A stretch of 12,748 bases of DNA from positions 1 through 12,748 of the forward strand of contig DATDBU010000104.1 of assembly GCA_036524675.1 (NCBI GenBank). The letters run 5' to 3'. Source of the stretch: DATDAW01 sp036524675. GTDB lineage: Bacteria; Verrucomicrobiota; Verrucomicrobiia; Chthoniobacterales; DASVRZ01. Each line of letters opens with the position of its first letter. Positions within the stretch are counted from its first letter, which is position 1. Positions 1 to 6,620 of the stretch are shown piece after piece. The notes under the pieces were generated by a model. The model did no database searches. It was not told the origin of the DNA and saw only the letters and a list, made by a program, of their open reading frames with translations. A program made the position numbers and the translations under genes.

Positions 1-438
1 CAACCACTGACCATTTGACAAAGTATATCGCCATTGAGTGCCATCGGGTTTGTATAGTTTTAGGGCATTCGCTCCGTCACTGACCAATTCCCACTGATAA
101 CTGTGACGCCAGGTATGCCCCTGGCCCAGCCATTTAAGGCCGCTGTTATAACGGCTCATTCCGTAACGTGTGAACTCCAACTGATGCTCGCCGACGCCTC
201 CCGATACCTTCAGATCGGTGATTTCGCGGTACGCATTTCCTGTCGCCGTGTTAAAGGGATTGGACCCACCCTTGGGACAGGATTGCGGAGGATCTCCGCA
301 CTTGGAAGTGGGACATGGGGGAGGCGAAGGCCCTCTGTTGCTTGAATTGCCGCAAACTGGCGCATTGGCGCCCAACACAGATTGCCCCAATAAAGAGAAT
401 GCACAAATCCCAGCGATCCACGGTTTAACGTTTCTCAT
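1..438 (-). CDS. Secreted RHS/YD-repeat protein, N-terminal part (runs off the left edge)
   Basis: Reading from the ATG at 438 toward position 1 gives 146 codons without a stop, and the frame leaves the window. Residues 1-25 look like a Sec signal peptide (MRNVKPWIAG, a hydrophobic core, then VLGANA). Next comes a Cys/Pro-rich linker (about residues 28-56, five Cys). It is followed by SNPFNTATGNAYREITDLKV, the usual opening of RHS-type proteins, which begin their beta-rich shell with an 'NP.N..TG' segment. Residues 110-146 (W..GHTWRHSYQWEL, LYKPDGTQWRYTL) fit the early shell strands. RHS proteins are large secreted or cell-surface proteins that usually carry a variable toxin at the C-terminus, which lies outside the window here. 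The gene starts 17 nt after the stop of the membrane-anchored protein at 456-1106, so the two are probably co-transcribed. GGAG lies only 1 nt before the ATG, too close for a standard ribosome-binding site. Confidence 0.85.
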   Translation of the reverse strand, partial: MRNVKPWIAGICAFSLLGQSVLGANAPVCGNSSNRGPSPPPCPTSKCGDPPQSCPKGGSNPFNTATGNAYREITDLKVSGGVGEHQLEFTRYGMSRYNSGLKWLGQGHTWRHSYQWELVSDGANALKLYKPDGTQWRYTLSNGQWL

Positions 439-455
439 ACTCCATCTATATTTTG

Positions 456-1106
456 TTACAGCGTTCCCATCAATTCCGACTCCGGTCCGGCCCATAATTC
501 TATCATCTTTACGTCTCCACCTTTTCGCAGAGTCACCCGGAAAATGCCTAACTCCTGGCTGACCGTATAACCAAAGGATACCCGGCGCGTCTCGTCCAAA
601 TGAAGCGGCAATACGCGTTGGCGGTTTTCGAATTGACCTCCATCAAGGACACCCGCCATAACCAAATCACCGGGTGAACCGTCGGGATAGCTCATTTGCA
701 CGGTCACTTTTTGCCCCTGTTGGACCAACTGGCGAGGGAATCCCCCCACTTGATTCGGTTCAAGCGTGATTTTTTTATCCCCAATAGTCAGTGTGGCCGC
801 AGCCTTTGCAGCCACTGTCGCTTTCAGCGGCGTAGCCGGAACTGCATGGCTTGCTGTAGAAACTCCGTCAGCATCTCCTGGCGACGATTTACCATCCGGT
901 GAATCCACAATCATGCGTGAGGAGGCAAATTCAGGCTGCGCACTGGCGATCGCCTTCCCGCCGGGATCCCGCGTTTTGGCAGTTGTAGATGATGAGGCGT
1001 CCTTACTGACGAGCACGCCTGATTTCCGGCCTATGCTAAGGACAATGAAAACGGCAAGCACACCAGCGACCAGCACAACAACGAAGAAATACGAGCGTGA
1101 TTTCAT
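456..1106 (-). CDS. Membrane-anchored hypothetical protein upstream of RHS
   Basis: This is a 216-residue protein of no recognised family. Residues 1-6 are basic (MKSRSY), and residues 7-26 form one strong hydrophobic segment (FFVVVLVAGVLAVFIVLSIG), a signal anchor or uncleaved signal peptide. Residues 27-100 are low-complexity (Ser, Ala, Thr, Lys), as in a periplasmic spacer. Residues 104-212 look like a small beta-rich folded domain (TLTIGDKKITLEPNQVGGFP, then VTVQMSYPDGSPGDLV, and a C-terminal FRVTLRKGGDVKMIELWAG). The protein is therefore probably held in the inner membrane with its C-terminal domain outside the cytoplasm. The stop is 17 nt before the secreted RHS start, which suggests a helper, export or structural partner of that RHS protein; this is inference from position alone. 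No clear Shine-Dalgarno sequence precedes the ATG. Confidence 0.75.
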   Translation of the reverse strand: MKSRSYFFVVVLVAGVLAVFIVLSIGRKSGVLVSKDASSSTTAKTRDPGGKAIASAQPEFASSRMIVDSPDGKSSPGDADGVSTASHAVPATPLKATVAAKAAATLTIGDKKITLEPNQVGGFPRQLVQQGQKVTVQMSYPDGSPGDLVMAGVLDGGQFENRQRVLPLHLDETRRVSFGYTVSQELGIFRVTLRKGGDVKMIELWAGPESELMGTL

Positions 1107-1736
1107 ATTTTAGTCCGGGCACGGCACACTTCGGCATACGCTCGCTGGGAAACCTCCCGAAACCCTGCTGGAAATCAGCAAAGTTTCGCCAAGGCCAAGC
1201 AAATGACCGGGCGACATGAGACTGCGCCAACGGCAAAGCCAACTAACTGCAAATGGGATCTCCATAAACCAAGTCCTAACACTGCAAAGCAACGAGGACG
1301 ACTTATGATGCATCCAAAAGAAAAGTCAATCGCGATATTGTTATAATATATACCTTTTTTCTATTTACATTTTTCTTTCCCATCCACCGGTGACGAATGT
1401 AGGATGCCGCATTACATTTTTATCCGAAGAACACCGACACGAATCATTCGCATCAGAGAATACTATGCTTAGAGCATGCCTTCATCCGAGTTCGGCGCAC
1501 CCAGGGCTATTCGCGCGGCAGATCGCGACGATTGCGGACAACGGTCAGGTCTGCGACCGCAGCGCCGCTCGAAATGGCACACCCGTCTTCACATCTCCTC
1601 AAACCGCCCGGCGTAGCATCCTTATTTTGGACATTTCCCGCGCGGAATGCGAAGCCGGCCACGTTGCAGCCGACCCACCGAATTTGGCGAGATTTACCGC
1701 TTTCAGCACGGCAAATTTGCTGTCAGAATACGGCCT
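1107..1736. other. Divergent intergenic region between the RHS operon and comM
   Basis: No gene can be supported here. The left part should contain the leader and promoter of the minus-strand operon. The AT-rich core (1335-1380) includes a perfect plus-strand TATAAT at 1342-1347, but there is no good -35 element 16-18 nt upstream, and it lies about 390 nt from the comM start. A long open frame runs on the plus strand from 1390 into comM (to 1866). Its sequence has no recognisable domain and it overlaps comM by about 130 nt, so I do not call it a gene. No transposon ends or RNA genes were seen. Confidence 0.5.
1302..1329 (-). promoter_or_regulatory. Candidate sigma70-type promoter for the membrane-protein/RHS operon
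   Basis: On the minus strand TTGACT (1329-1324, five of six to TTGACA) is followed after 16 nt by CATAAG (1307-1302, four of six to TATAAT). It points toward the gene starting at 1106 and would leave a leader of about 190 nt. The surrounding 1310-1380 stretch is AT-rich. This is a sequence match only. Confidence 0.3.
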
Positions 1737-2621
1737 ATGTTGTCAAAGATTTACTCGGCAGCAGTGCATGGGGTGGAAGCGCTTGAGGTTGAAATCGAAG
1801 TCAACACAGCCAAAACGGGGGATGTCTCGGCCATTGTCATCGTCGGTTTGCCCGACACGGCCGTGAAAGAAAGCAAAGATCGCGTGATCACAGCCATTGC
1901 CAATAGCGGATACCATTGGCCGAGGACGCGCACGACAATCAATCTCGCTCCGGCCGATATTCGCAAGGAAGGCCCCAGTTTCGATTTACCGATCGCACTA
2001 GGTCTCATCGCATGCGGCAGCGACATTTCGGTGCCGCCACTGGATGACTGTTGCTTCGTAGGCGAACTCGCACTCACAGGCGCTGTCCGGCCTGTAAAAG
2101 GAATCCTGCCCATCGCCATCGAGGCTCGAGACAGGGGAAAACACCGCTTGTTCGTTCCGACCGCCAACGCTCGGGAAGCGGCCGTTGTCGATGGAATCGA
2201 AGTGTTTGGCGTGAATAATTTGCGCCAAGTTTTTGATTTTCTCGTCGGCGATTCCGACATGCAGCCGGTCGTCGAAAATATGCGCGCGTTGTTCGCCACG
2301 CATGAAAGCTATGAAGCCGATTTTGCGGACGTGAAGGGCCAGCACAACGCCAAGCGCGCCATCGAAGTCGCCTCCGCGGGAGGCCATAATTTGTTAATGA
2401 TAGGCCCTCCGGGATCCGGGAAATCGATGTTATCCAAACGTATCGTTAGCATTCTTCCGTCGATGACGCTGGATGAAGCGATCGAGACAACGAAGATCCA
2501 TAGCATTTGTGGTTTGCTGAATGGAAAATGCGCATTTCTAACACAGCGTCCATTTAGAAATCCGCATCATACTATTTCCGACGTCGGACTGTTAGGAGGC
2601 TCTTGTGACTTTTCGCAATAA
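1737..2621 (+). pseudogene. comM: ComM/YifB family Mg-chelatase-like AAA+ protein, 3' truncated
   Basis: The ATG at 1737 opens with MLSKIYSAAVHGVEALEVEI, the conserved ComM/YifB start. Residues 1-170 form the N-terminal ChlI-like domain (IVGLPDTAVKESKDRV, INLAPADIRKEGPSFDLPIA, FVGELALTGAVRPVKG). Residues 198-294 enter the AAA+ domain, with the Walker A motif GPPGSGKS at 223-230 and the family signature RPFRNPHHTISDVGLLGGS. ComM is a hexameric helicase that promotes branch migration during natural transformation. Full-length proteins have about 500 residues and continue with the PRPGE..LAH.GVLFLDE segment carrying Walker B. Here the family sequence stops after Ser289; TGT GAC TTT TCG CAA TAA follows and ends the frame. 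Walker B, the sensor residues and the C-terminal domain are missing, so ATPase function should be lost. The remaining 3' half is not in this window. The break coincides with transposon-end-like repeats. Confidence 0.88.
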
Positions 2622-2649
2622 ATGCGACGTTTTTGAAATAAATGCGACA
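2604..2649 (+). mobile_element. Transposon-end-like sequence that interrupts comM
   Basis: The comM reading is intact up to codon 289. The next bases are TGTGAC, followed by the 12-mer AATAAATGCGAC at 2617-2628 and again at 2637-2648 (spacing 20 nt), each preceded by a T-run. The segment starts with TGT and ends ACA (2647-2649). A TGT terminus with closely spaced direct repeats of about 20 nt is how ends of Tn7-like, TniA/Mu-like and IS21-family elements look, because the DDE transposase binds several repeats. Five bases before the TGT are GCTCT, a possible target duplication whose partner was not found. No transposase gene follows, so this is either a distant element's end or a relic. The family cannot be decided from this end alone. 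Confidence 0.5.
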
Positions 2650-2957
2650 GCTTTCTCCCCGAGACACCCTCATGGTCCATTTGGAGTCTTTGCACTTGGA
2701 AGATTTCATCTTTACAAAATCAGCCGGCGTTGTGGATTGAGAACGCATCTGTTCTTCGCGTTACGCGTCGCTCCGCACCCCGATAATAAACACTTATTTT
2801 ATGAAACCCGAAATCGAACCATCTACACTGCAAGTCTTCGGCGTTACGATTTCCAGTCGCTACAAGAAGTATTCTCCACGCATGGAACAGCGCGAGTTCG
2901 AGAGCCGCGACTAAGTCAGCAATGGCCGTAAACCGTTAGGCGACATGAGACAATACC
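2622..2957. other. Gene-poor stretch downstream of the comM break
   Basis: Apart from the terminal repeats at 2604-2649, I recognise no gene. A short frame at 2801-2914 encodes 37 residues (MKPEIEPSTLQVFGVTISSR and then a charged tail ending EFESRD). Its codon sequence looks protein-like, but it has no ribosome-binding site and no known relative. A longer frame across the same bases (2605-2931) has an Arg- and His-rich product unlike a natural protein. GTTAGGC at 2935-2941 resembles half of an integron recombination core site but has no partner. Confidence 0.4.
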
Positions 2958-3332
2958 ATGACTACTGAACCATGTGACCGTGAGGACAAGAGGCTGCAAC
3001 ACGAGTTCCGGAAGGACTCCCACCGCTGGCACCTTGATTGGTTCGCCGCTTTTCTCCTTGGAGTCACCGGCTTTAGCTCGTTCGTAGTCGTTGTATGGCC
3101 TTCCGAGACCACATCTGTGCAAGCAGTTGACGGTAAATCCCAAAACCATTCGATGAGACGACGAAGAGCTGGGCGCGCACGTTCTTAACCACAGTCGGCG
3201 GCGCGGCAATGGGCTACGTATTCAAAGGCACTATGGGTCGAAAATCAGCCGACATGGATTGAAATCTTCCCGAGCGAAGGGCTATGCTTTGCCTTCGAAG
3301 ATCATGCCGGGGGCAAAGCCGTCATCGGGTGA
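2958..3332 (+). pseudogene. Small membrane-protein gene broken by two frameshifts
   Basis: The ATG at 2958 begins MTTEPCDREDKRLQHEFRKD, then a membrane segment (WFAAFLLGVTGFSSFVVVVW, about residues 28-47). The frame ends at 3186-3188 in an implausible Arg-rich tail (MRRRRAGRARS). From 3152 the frame two bases on reads DETTKSWARTFLTTVGGAAM, then GYVFKG, up to a stop at 3260-3262. From about 3215 the first frame becomes protein-like again (ALWVENQPTWIEIFPSEG, then LCFAFEDHAGGKAVIG) and stops at 3330-3332. Joining the three pieces gives about 120 residues with one transmembrane segment, a glycine-rich hydrophobic stretch and a soluble tail. The simplest explanation is a decayed gene with two compensating indels; sequencing errors are the alternative. 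I recognise no family. Protein-like scraps continue beyond the last stop (ESWRYGNIEIRANLTPR at about 3346-3396). Confidence 0.45.
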
Positions 3333-3666
3333 CCTCGTGCGGAGAGCTGGCGCTATGGAAATATTGAGATCAGAGCAAACTTGACGCCGCGAGCGTCAGG
3401 GCCTGGTATGCGCGCGGCGGGCGGACGGATACTTTGCCGCCTAATGTAGGTGTCGGAATTCTACACTATTGCCTCTGCAGAAGGATCCCGAAGGTGGTGC
3501 CCCCGCTTTCGGCGGCCCGCCCAGGCCTAGTCGGCTTCGAAAAGAGCGGAAACGAACTTAGCCTCTTCAAATGTGACTTTCGTCATGGAATTTTTGGAGG
3601 AAATCGAACCTTGCTGCTGAGCGTTCACTCGCCTAGTCTCAGTCTGCAAAAAACGGGGGAAATTCT
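3333..3666. other. Probable decayed coding DNA before the CBM21 gene
   Basis: Short protein-like stretches appear in different frames: ESWRYGNIEIRANLTPR in one and LDAASVRAWYARGGRTDTLP, which leads into LVGFEKSGNELSLFKCDF, in another. The second frame stays open to 3670 and overlaps the CBM21 start by 4 nt, but it has no clear start and mixes plausible and implausible segments. I read this as remnants of one or more genes without an identifiable family. GGGGG at 3655-3659, 7 nt before the ATG at 3667, is a usable ribosome-binding site for the next gene. Confidence 0.35.
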
Positions 3667-4383
3667 ATGATACCAGTCAGACTAAAATGCGGCGCTTCTG
3701 AGACGTTTTCGCCAGGCGGTGGATTTACCGGTGTTGAAAGTACTCAGGTCCAGGCAAAGGTGGAAGATCTCGCTGCGGTCAAGGACGTGGTTATCCATTA
3801 CAAGGACTTTGACACATGGACTGACGCGGTTCTCACCGGGCAGAAAGATTTCGGTGATTACGTTCTTTTCTCCGGGCATTTCAGCTTCCTAATCAATCAG
3901 TTTGTGCTTCGCTTTACTTCGGGAGGACAATCATTCTGGGACAATAACAACGGGATGGACTATCGCTTCGATGATAATCGGCGAGGTGCAGTGGGAGGCC
4001 ACGTGATTCTGCATAAGGCCACCGCTCGCCGAGGTTCGCAGAGCGGGGGAGGGTTTACGTTCACTACGTCCTGGATCGAAGGGGAGATCCTGGTTACCAA
4101 TCTGTCGTATAACAAACACGTGGGGATCCGATGGACTTCGAACAATTGGGCGACGTTTGAGGATACGGAGGCAACCTACGCCGGCGTCATGCCAATGTAC
4201 GCTTCCTCCTCGGGCGTAGAAGTATGGAAGTTTAAGACGCCAGAGTATAATCTGAAAGAGAGCCCGCCACAGTTTCAATTCGCAATCTTCTACCACAAGC
4301 TCGATTCCGGGACTTCATTCTGGGACAACAACTTCAGTCACAATTATACGCTTAGCAAAGCAGACGGCGCGGTATTGGAGTGA
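3667..4383 (+). CDS. Tandem CBM21-type carbohydrate-binding protein
   Basis: The 238-residue product is almost entirely two copies of a CBM21-like module (starch/glycogen-binding; known from fungal glucoamylase and the glycogen-targeting subunits of protein phosphatase 1). Module 1 covers about residues 24-103: VQAKVEDLAAVKDVVIHY, then W51, and the closing motif FWDNNNGMDYRF at 90-101. Module 2 covers about residues 112-230: VTNLSYNKHVGIRWTSNNWA, then TFEDTEATY, FQFAIFYH and FWDNNFSHNYTL at 218-229. The signature 'NL.Y.K.V.IR.T..NW' and the 'Y/FWDNN...NY' end are both clear; module 1 is the more diverged. There is no signal peptide, membrane segment or catalytic domain, so it probably acts in the cytoplasm, perhaps on glycogen; that is inference. 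The ATG has a good ribosome-binding site (GGGGGAA, spacing about 6), and an in-frame TAG lies about 35 nt upstream, so the protein does not extend further N-terminally. Confidence 0.75.
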   Translation: MIPVRLKCGASETFSPGGGFTGVESTQVQAKVEDLAAVKDVVIHYKDFDTWTDAVLTGQKDFGDYVLFSGHFSFLINQFVLRFTSGGQSFWDNNNGMDYRFDDNRRGAVGGHVILHKATARRGSQSGGGFTFTTSWIEGEILVTNLSYNKHVGIRWTSNNWATFEDTEATYAGVMPMYASSSGVEVWKFKTPEYNLKESPPQFQFAIFYHKLDSGTSFWDNNFSHNYTLSKADGAVLE

Positions 4384-4558
4384 GGATCGGGCCCGTGCCC
4401 GCACGGAGCTGATCTCGAGATCATTCTGGCTGAACAGTTGGTTTTCCCTGATGGGTCGATCCACCAACATCACCTTCATTAAGGAGGCGGCTGCAGGGAA
4501 AAATCGAAAGCTCAACACGAGATTTGCCGACTGGGGCCTGAGTGTCACGAAAATCTCC

Positions 4559-4587
4559 CTGACAATGTTCTTACGATAAAGTATTGT
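4559..4587 (+). promoter_or_regulatory. Candidate promoter of the zeta-toxin operon
   Basis: CTGACA (4559-4564, five of six to TTGACA) is separated by 17 nt from TATTGT (4582-4587, four of six to TATAAT). It would leave a leader of about 130 nt before the ATG at 4726. The -10 box forms the outer half of the left arm of the inverted repeat at 4582-4610. Confidence 0.4.
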
Positions 4588-4610
4588 ATGCCCTGTAAAG
4601 GCACACAATA
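4582..4610 (+). promoter_or_regulatory. Inverted repeat overlapping the -10 box, possible operator
   Basis: TATTGTATGCC (4582-4592) and GGCACACAATA (4600-4610) are inverted copies over 11 bp with one mismatch, separated by 7 nt. Toxin-antitoxin operons are often autoregulated by antitoxin binding to such a palindrome over the core promoter. A transcription hairpin is possible, but no T-run follows, so an operator is more likely than a terminator. Confidence 0.4.
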
Positions 4611-4725
4611 ACGGGAATAGCCGTGCTAAGAACGACTCAAAACATCCACGAATTCCATTTCGATTTGATGAGGAACGTCCGGTGATCGGTGGCCCGTCTA
4701 TGAAACTTTGACACCATTTGATTCC

Positions 4726-5022
4726 ATGAGCCTGACGACCACATCAGCTGTGCAAACTGAAGTTCGCCCACTCTGGCTGAGCTACGAGCTTGCGGAATCC
4801 GGATATCTCAAACTAGCCGGTTACTGCGACGACCTCGAAGACTTTTACAACCGCGTTGGGCAGGATCACAGGGCTGAAGAGTTTCGAAAAAAAGGTCTTC
4901 TGGCGATGCACGAAAAGCATCAGCTTTTCGAGCTCACACCAGAGCAACTCGAAAAAAGAATATCAATTGTTGCATTGGAAGTGTCTGAACTGCGCGAGCT
5001 GGCCAACAAACTTGGGGTGTAG
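4726..5022 (+). CDS. Putative antitoxin partner of the zeta toxin
   Basis: The 98-residue acidic, mostly helical protein ends in a possible coiled-coil segment (EKRISIVALEVSELRELANK). Residues 15-45 (EVRPLWLSYELAESGYLKLA, GYCDDLEDFYNR) also look helical. I recognise no DNA-binding motif and no named family. Its stop is separated from the GTG of the zeta-toxin gene by only 2 nt, so the two are translationally coupled. A small first gene tightly joined to a zeta/PezT kinase is the standard toxin-antitoxin layout, and the antitoxin role is inferred from that. I chose the ATG at 4726; an in-frame TTG at 4708 would add six residues. Neither start has a strong ribosome-binding site. Confidence 0.65.
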   Translation: MSLTTTSAVQTEVRPLWLSYELAESGYLKLAGYCDDLEDFYNRVGQDHRAEEFRKKGLLAMHEKHQLFELTPEQLEKRISIVALEVSELRELANKLGV

Positions 5023-5024
5023 CG

Positions 5025-6065
5025 GTGCCCCTCTCGCCTGAAGAACTCGTAACTCGCTACGAGTCCAGAATTCGCCCGAAATACCAGGAAGTCTTTGTCC
5101 GTCAAACGCATCCTGTGGCCATGATTATTGCTGGTCAACCCGGGGCCGGAAAAACTGAGACACGCAAGCAGTTGCGCGAGCGCTTCGGGGGTCCAGTCGT
5201 CGAACTGGATAAAGATGCTTTGCGCGAGCATTACCCAAACTACCGCCGGATTGAACAAAACGATCCGCAAGACGCTATTCACGTCGCAAGTCCTGCCGCA
5301 GATGTGTGGGAGACGCTGTTGCTACAGGACGCCATCGACGCCCGGGCTCATATCATTTCAGAGAGCACGCTTCGCCATCCCGAGTCGATCGTCACCTTCG
5401 CCCAACAGCTCAGCCAGACATACGCCGTAGAGTTATATATTGTCGCCACCCGACCAGAAGTTGCTCAATCGCGTCTATTCATGCGCTATGAGCAAGAAAT
5501 TGAACAATACGGCAGCGGCCGCTACGTGCCCTATTCCGTCAGCAAAGCTTCCGAAGATTCCATGCTCAACACAATCGCAAGTGTCGAGCACGAGCTATTA
5601 ATCACTCGTGTTGTAGTTGTAGCTGCTGATAACCGCATCTTGTACGATACCGAAGAACGTTGTTACGCGTACACCACCGCCGCGCAAAGCGTCTTAGAAG
5701 ACCGTCAACGCCCCTTAATGCTGACTGAGGAGCAAGAGATCATGGAAAACTGGAAAACAGTCTTTACGGCAATGGACAAACGGACCGCCAAACGGCGTGA
5801 ATACGACGCTATTCTTGAATACGGAGACATCCCTAGGGAGTGCGCAATTATTCTTGCTAAAGAGCGCTTTAAACAGCGCAAAGATATGTCGGATGCAGTT
5901 ATCGAAGAAATCGCTTTGCGACTCGGTCTTTACAAGCTCGGACGCGCGGAACGTTGCGTCCGTTCCATGCTCGCTAAGGATATTGAAGGTAATTACCCGA
6001 CCCAGCGTGTAATACTACGCGACATAGATCGCATTTTCTCGCACACCCTTTCGCAGTCCGAATAA
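5025..6065 (+). CDS. Zeta-toxin family P-loop kinase
   Basis: The 346-residue protein carries the features of zeta/PezT toxins, which phosphorylate UDP-activated amino sugars and so block cell-wall synthesis. Walker A is GQPGAGKT at 37-44. ELDKDALREHYPNY (60-73) matches the substrate-binding segment, with D62 or D64 as the likely catalytic acid. SESTLRHPE (112-120) corresponds to the 'EGT.R' substrate loop. MRYEQEIEQYGSGRYVP (153-169) supplies the lid arginines (R154, R166). Residues 1-30 are an N-terminal helix. Residues 235-346 are a further helical region beyond the usual kinase core (about 200-290 residues in short members), with no recognised domain. The start is GTG at 5025, 2 nt after the upstream stop; no other start lies before Walker A with better signals. 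It converges with the RES toxin gene, whose 3' end is 78 nt away. Confidence 0.88.
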   Translation: MPLSPEELVTRYESRIRPKYQEVFVRQTHPVAMIIAGQPGAGKTETRKQLRERFGGPVVELDKDALREHYPNYRRIEQNDPQDAIHVASPAADVWETLLLQDAIDARAHIISESTLRHPESIVTFAQQLSQTYAVELYIVATRPEVAQSRLFMRYEQEIEQYGSGRYVPYSVSKASEDSMLNTIASVEHELLITRVVVVAADNRILYDTEERCYAYTTAAQSVLEDRQRPLMLTEEQEIMENWKTVFTAMDKRTAKRREYDAILEYGDIPRECAIILAKERFKQRKDMSDAVIEEIALRLGLYKLGRAERCVRSMLAKDIEGNYPTQRVILRDIDRIFSHTLSQSE

Positions 6066-6143
6066 CCGCGCCGTTAAATTAATTTCTGGGCTTCCGTTTC
6101 AACGCAGGGCAAAAGAGTTGCCAGCGCAGCGTTCGAGGCGTTA

Positions 6144-6620
6144 TCAAATTTTGACCAGGATACGGGCAAGCCGAGGGTCGATGCTGAAAGTTATCGGCTC
6201 TTTAAATTTAAGCATCCTAAAATCGGCATGATTCGGATTAATTAACACATTCATCTCCCCATGGCTAATCACGGAGGGGACTTTCAAGGCGAGAGAGCGT
6301 TTTTCTGCCACCCAAAGATCGCCTACCATCATGGAAGTAATGGTGACTGTTTCGGAATTCCAGCCTTCTGGCAAGGACTCCGGTCGTAGCGCTTCAATGC
6401 ATTCATCAGGAATAGTGACGACAATATGGGAATAAAATTTAGCCAAAACTGAGAAATCCTCCAGGTGAACCATTACTTCAAGAGTTGCCAACGAAAGACT
6501 TTCGGAAGTGTAAACAACCGCAATACCTTCGGAGTTCCACCGACCTGCGTTAAGTCGAGCGCCTTCGCCATCGAAAGCGCTTTCAATCCATTTCGTTTTA
6601 CAAAGTCTGAAAGCGCGCAT
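6144..6620 (-). CDS. RES-domain toxin
   Basis: At 158 residues it has the usual RES-toxin length. Conserved elements in order: FRLCKTKW (4-11), GEGARLNAGRWNSEG (18-32) with R27 as the family arginine, VVYTSESLSLATLEVMVHLE (35-54) containing the Tyr and the Glu of the Arg-Glu-Ser active site, and VPSVI...NVLINPNHADF (114-134) with S116 and the NP.H motif. RES toxins are related in fold to ADP-ribosyltransferases and degrade NAD+, stopping growth. Its ATG overlaps the stop of the upstream antitoxin by one base (TGATG), so translation is coupled to the antitoxin. No Shine-Dalgarno sequence precedes it, consistent with coupling. All the key residues I can identify are present, so the toxin looks intact. 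Confidence 0.9.
   Translation of the reverse strand: MRAFRLCKTKWIESAFDGEGARLNAGRWNSEGIAVVYTSESLSLATLEVMVHLEDFSVLAKFYSHIVVTIPDECIEALRPESLPEGWNSETVTITSMMVGDLWVAEKRSLALKVPSVISHGEMNVLINPNHADFRMLKFKEPITFSIDPRLARILVKI

Larger units (their letters stand above)
4384..4725. other. Intergenic region between the CBM21 gene and the zeta-toxin operon
   Basis: A frame open from 4385 to 4579 (+1 relative to the CBM21 gene) gives 64 codons (for example SFWLNSWFSLMGRSTNITFI). It has no start of its own and no family I can defend; it may be a leftover C-terminus. CCGTG(CCCG)CACGG near 4395 is a short hairpin without a T-run. The right part holds the promoter and operator-like inverted repeat described separately. 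The stretch 4611-4725 would be the leader of the zeta operon and shows no gene. Confidence 0.4.

Noticed and set aside
1390..1866. Long plus-strand open frame (158 codons) overlapping the comM start
   Set aside because: It overlaps the well-supported comM start by about 130 nt in another frame, has no recognisable domain and no ribosome-binding site.
2935..2941. GTTAGGC resembling an integron attC core site
   Set aside because: No matching partner core, no imperfect palindrome of attC size, and no other attC-like site next to the following genes.
1210..2951. The 13-mer GGCGACATGAGAC occurs at 1210-1222 and 2939-2951
   Set aside because: About one such chance pair is expected in a window of this length, and the flanks do not match.
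3434..3670. Plus-strand open frame of 78 codons before the CBM21 gene
   Set aside because: No start signal, mixed quality of the translation and overlap with the CBM21 start; treated as decayed DNA.
4385..4579. Open frame whose GRSTNITFI segment vaguely recalls transposases of the IS982/IS4 type
   Set aside because: Only a few residues fit, the catalytic Asp context is missing and there is no start codon context.
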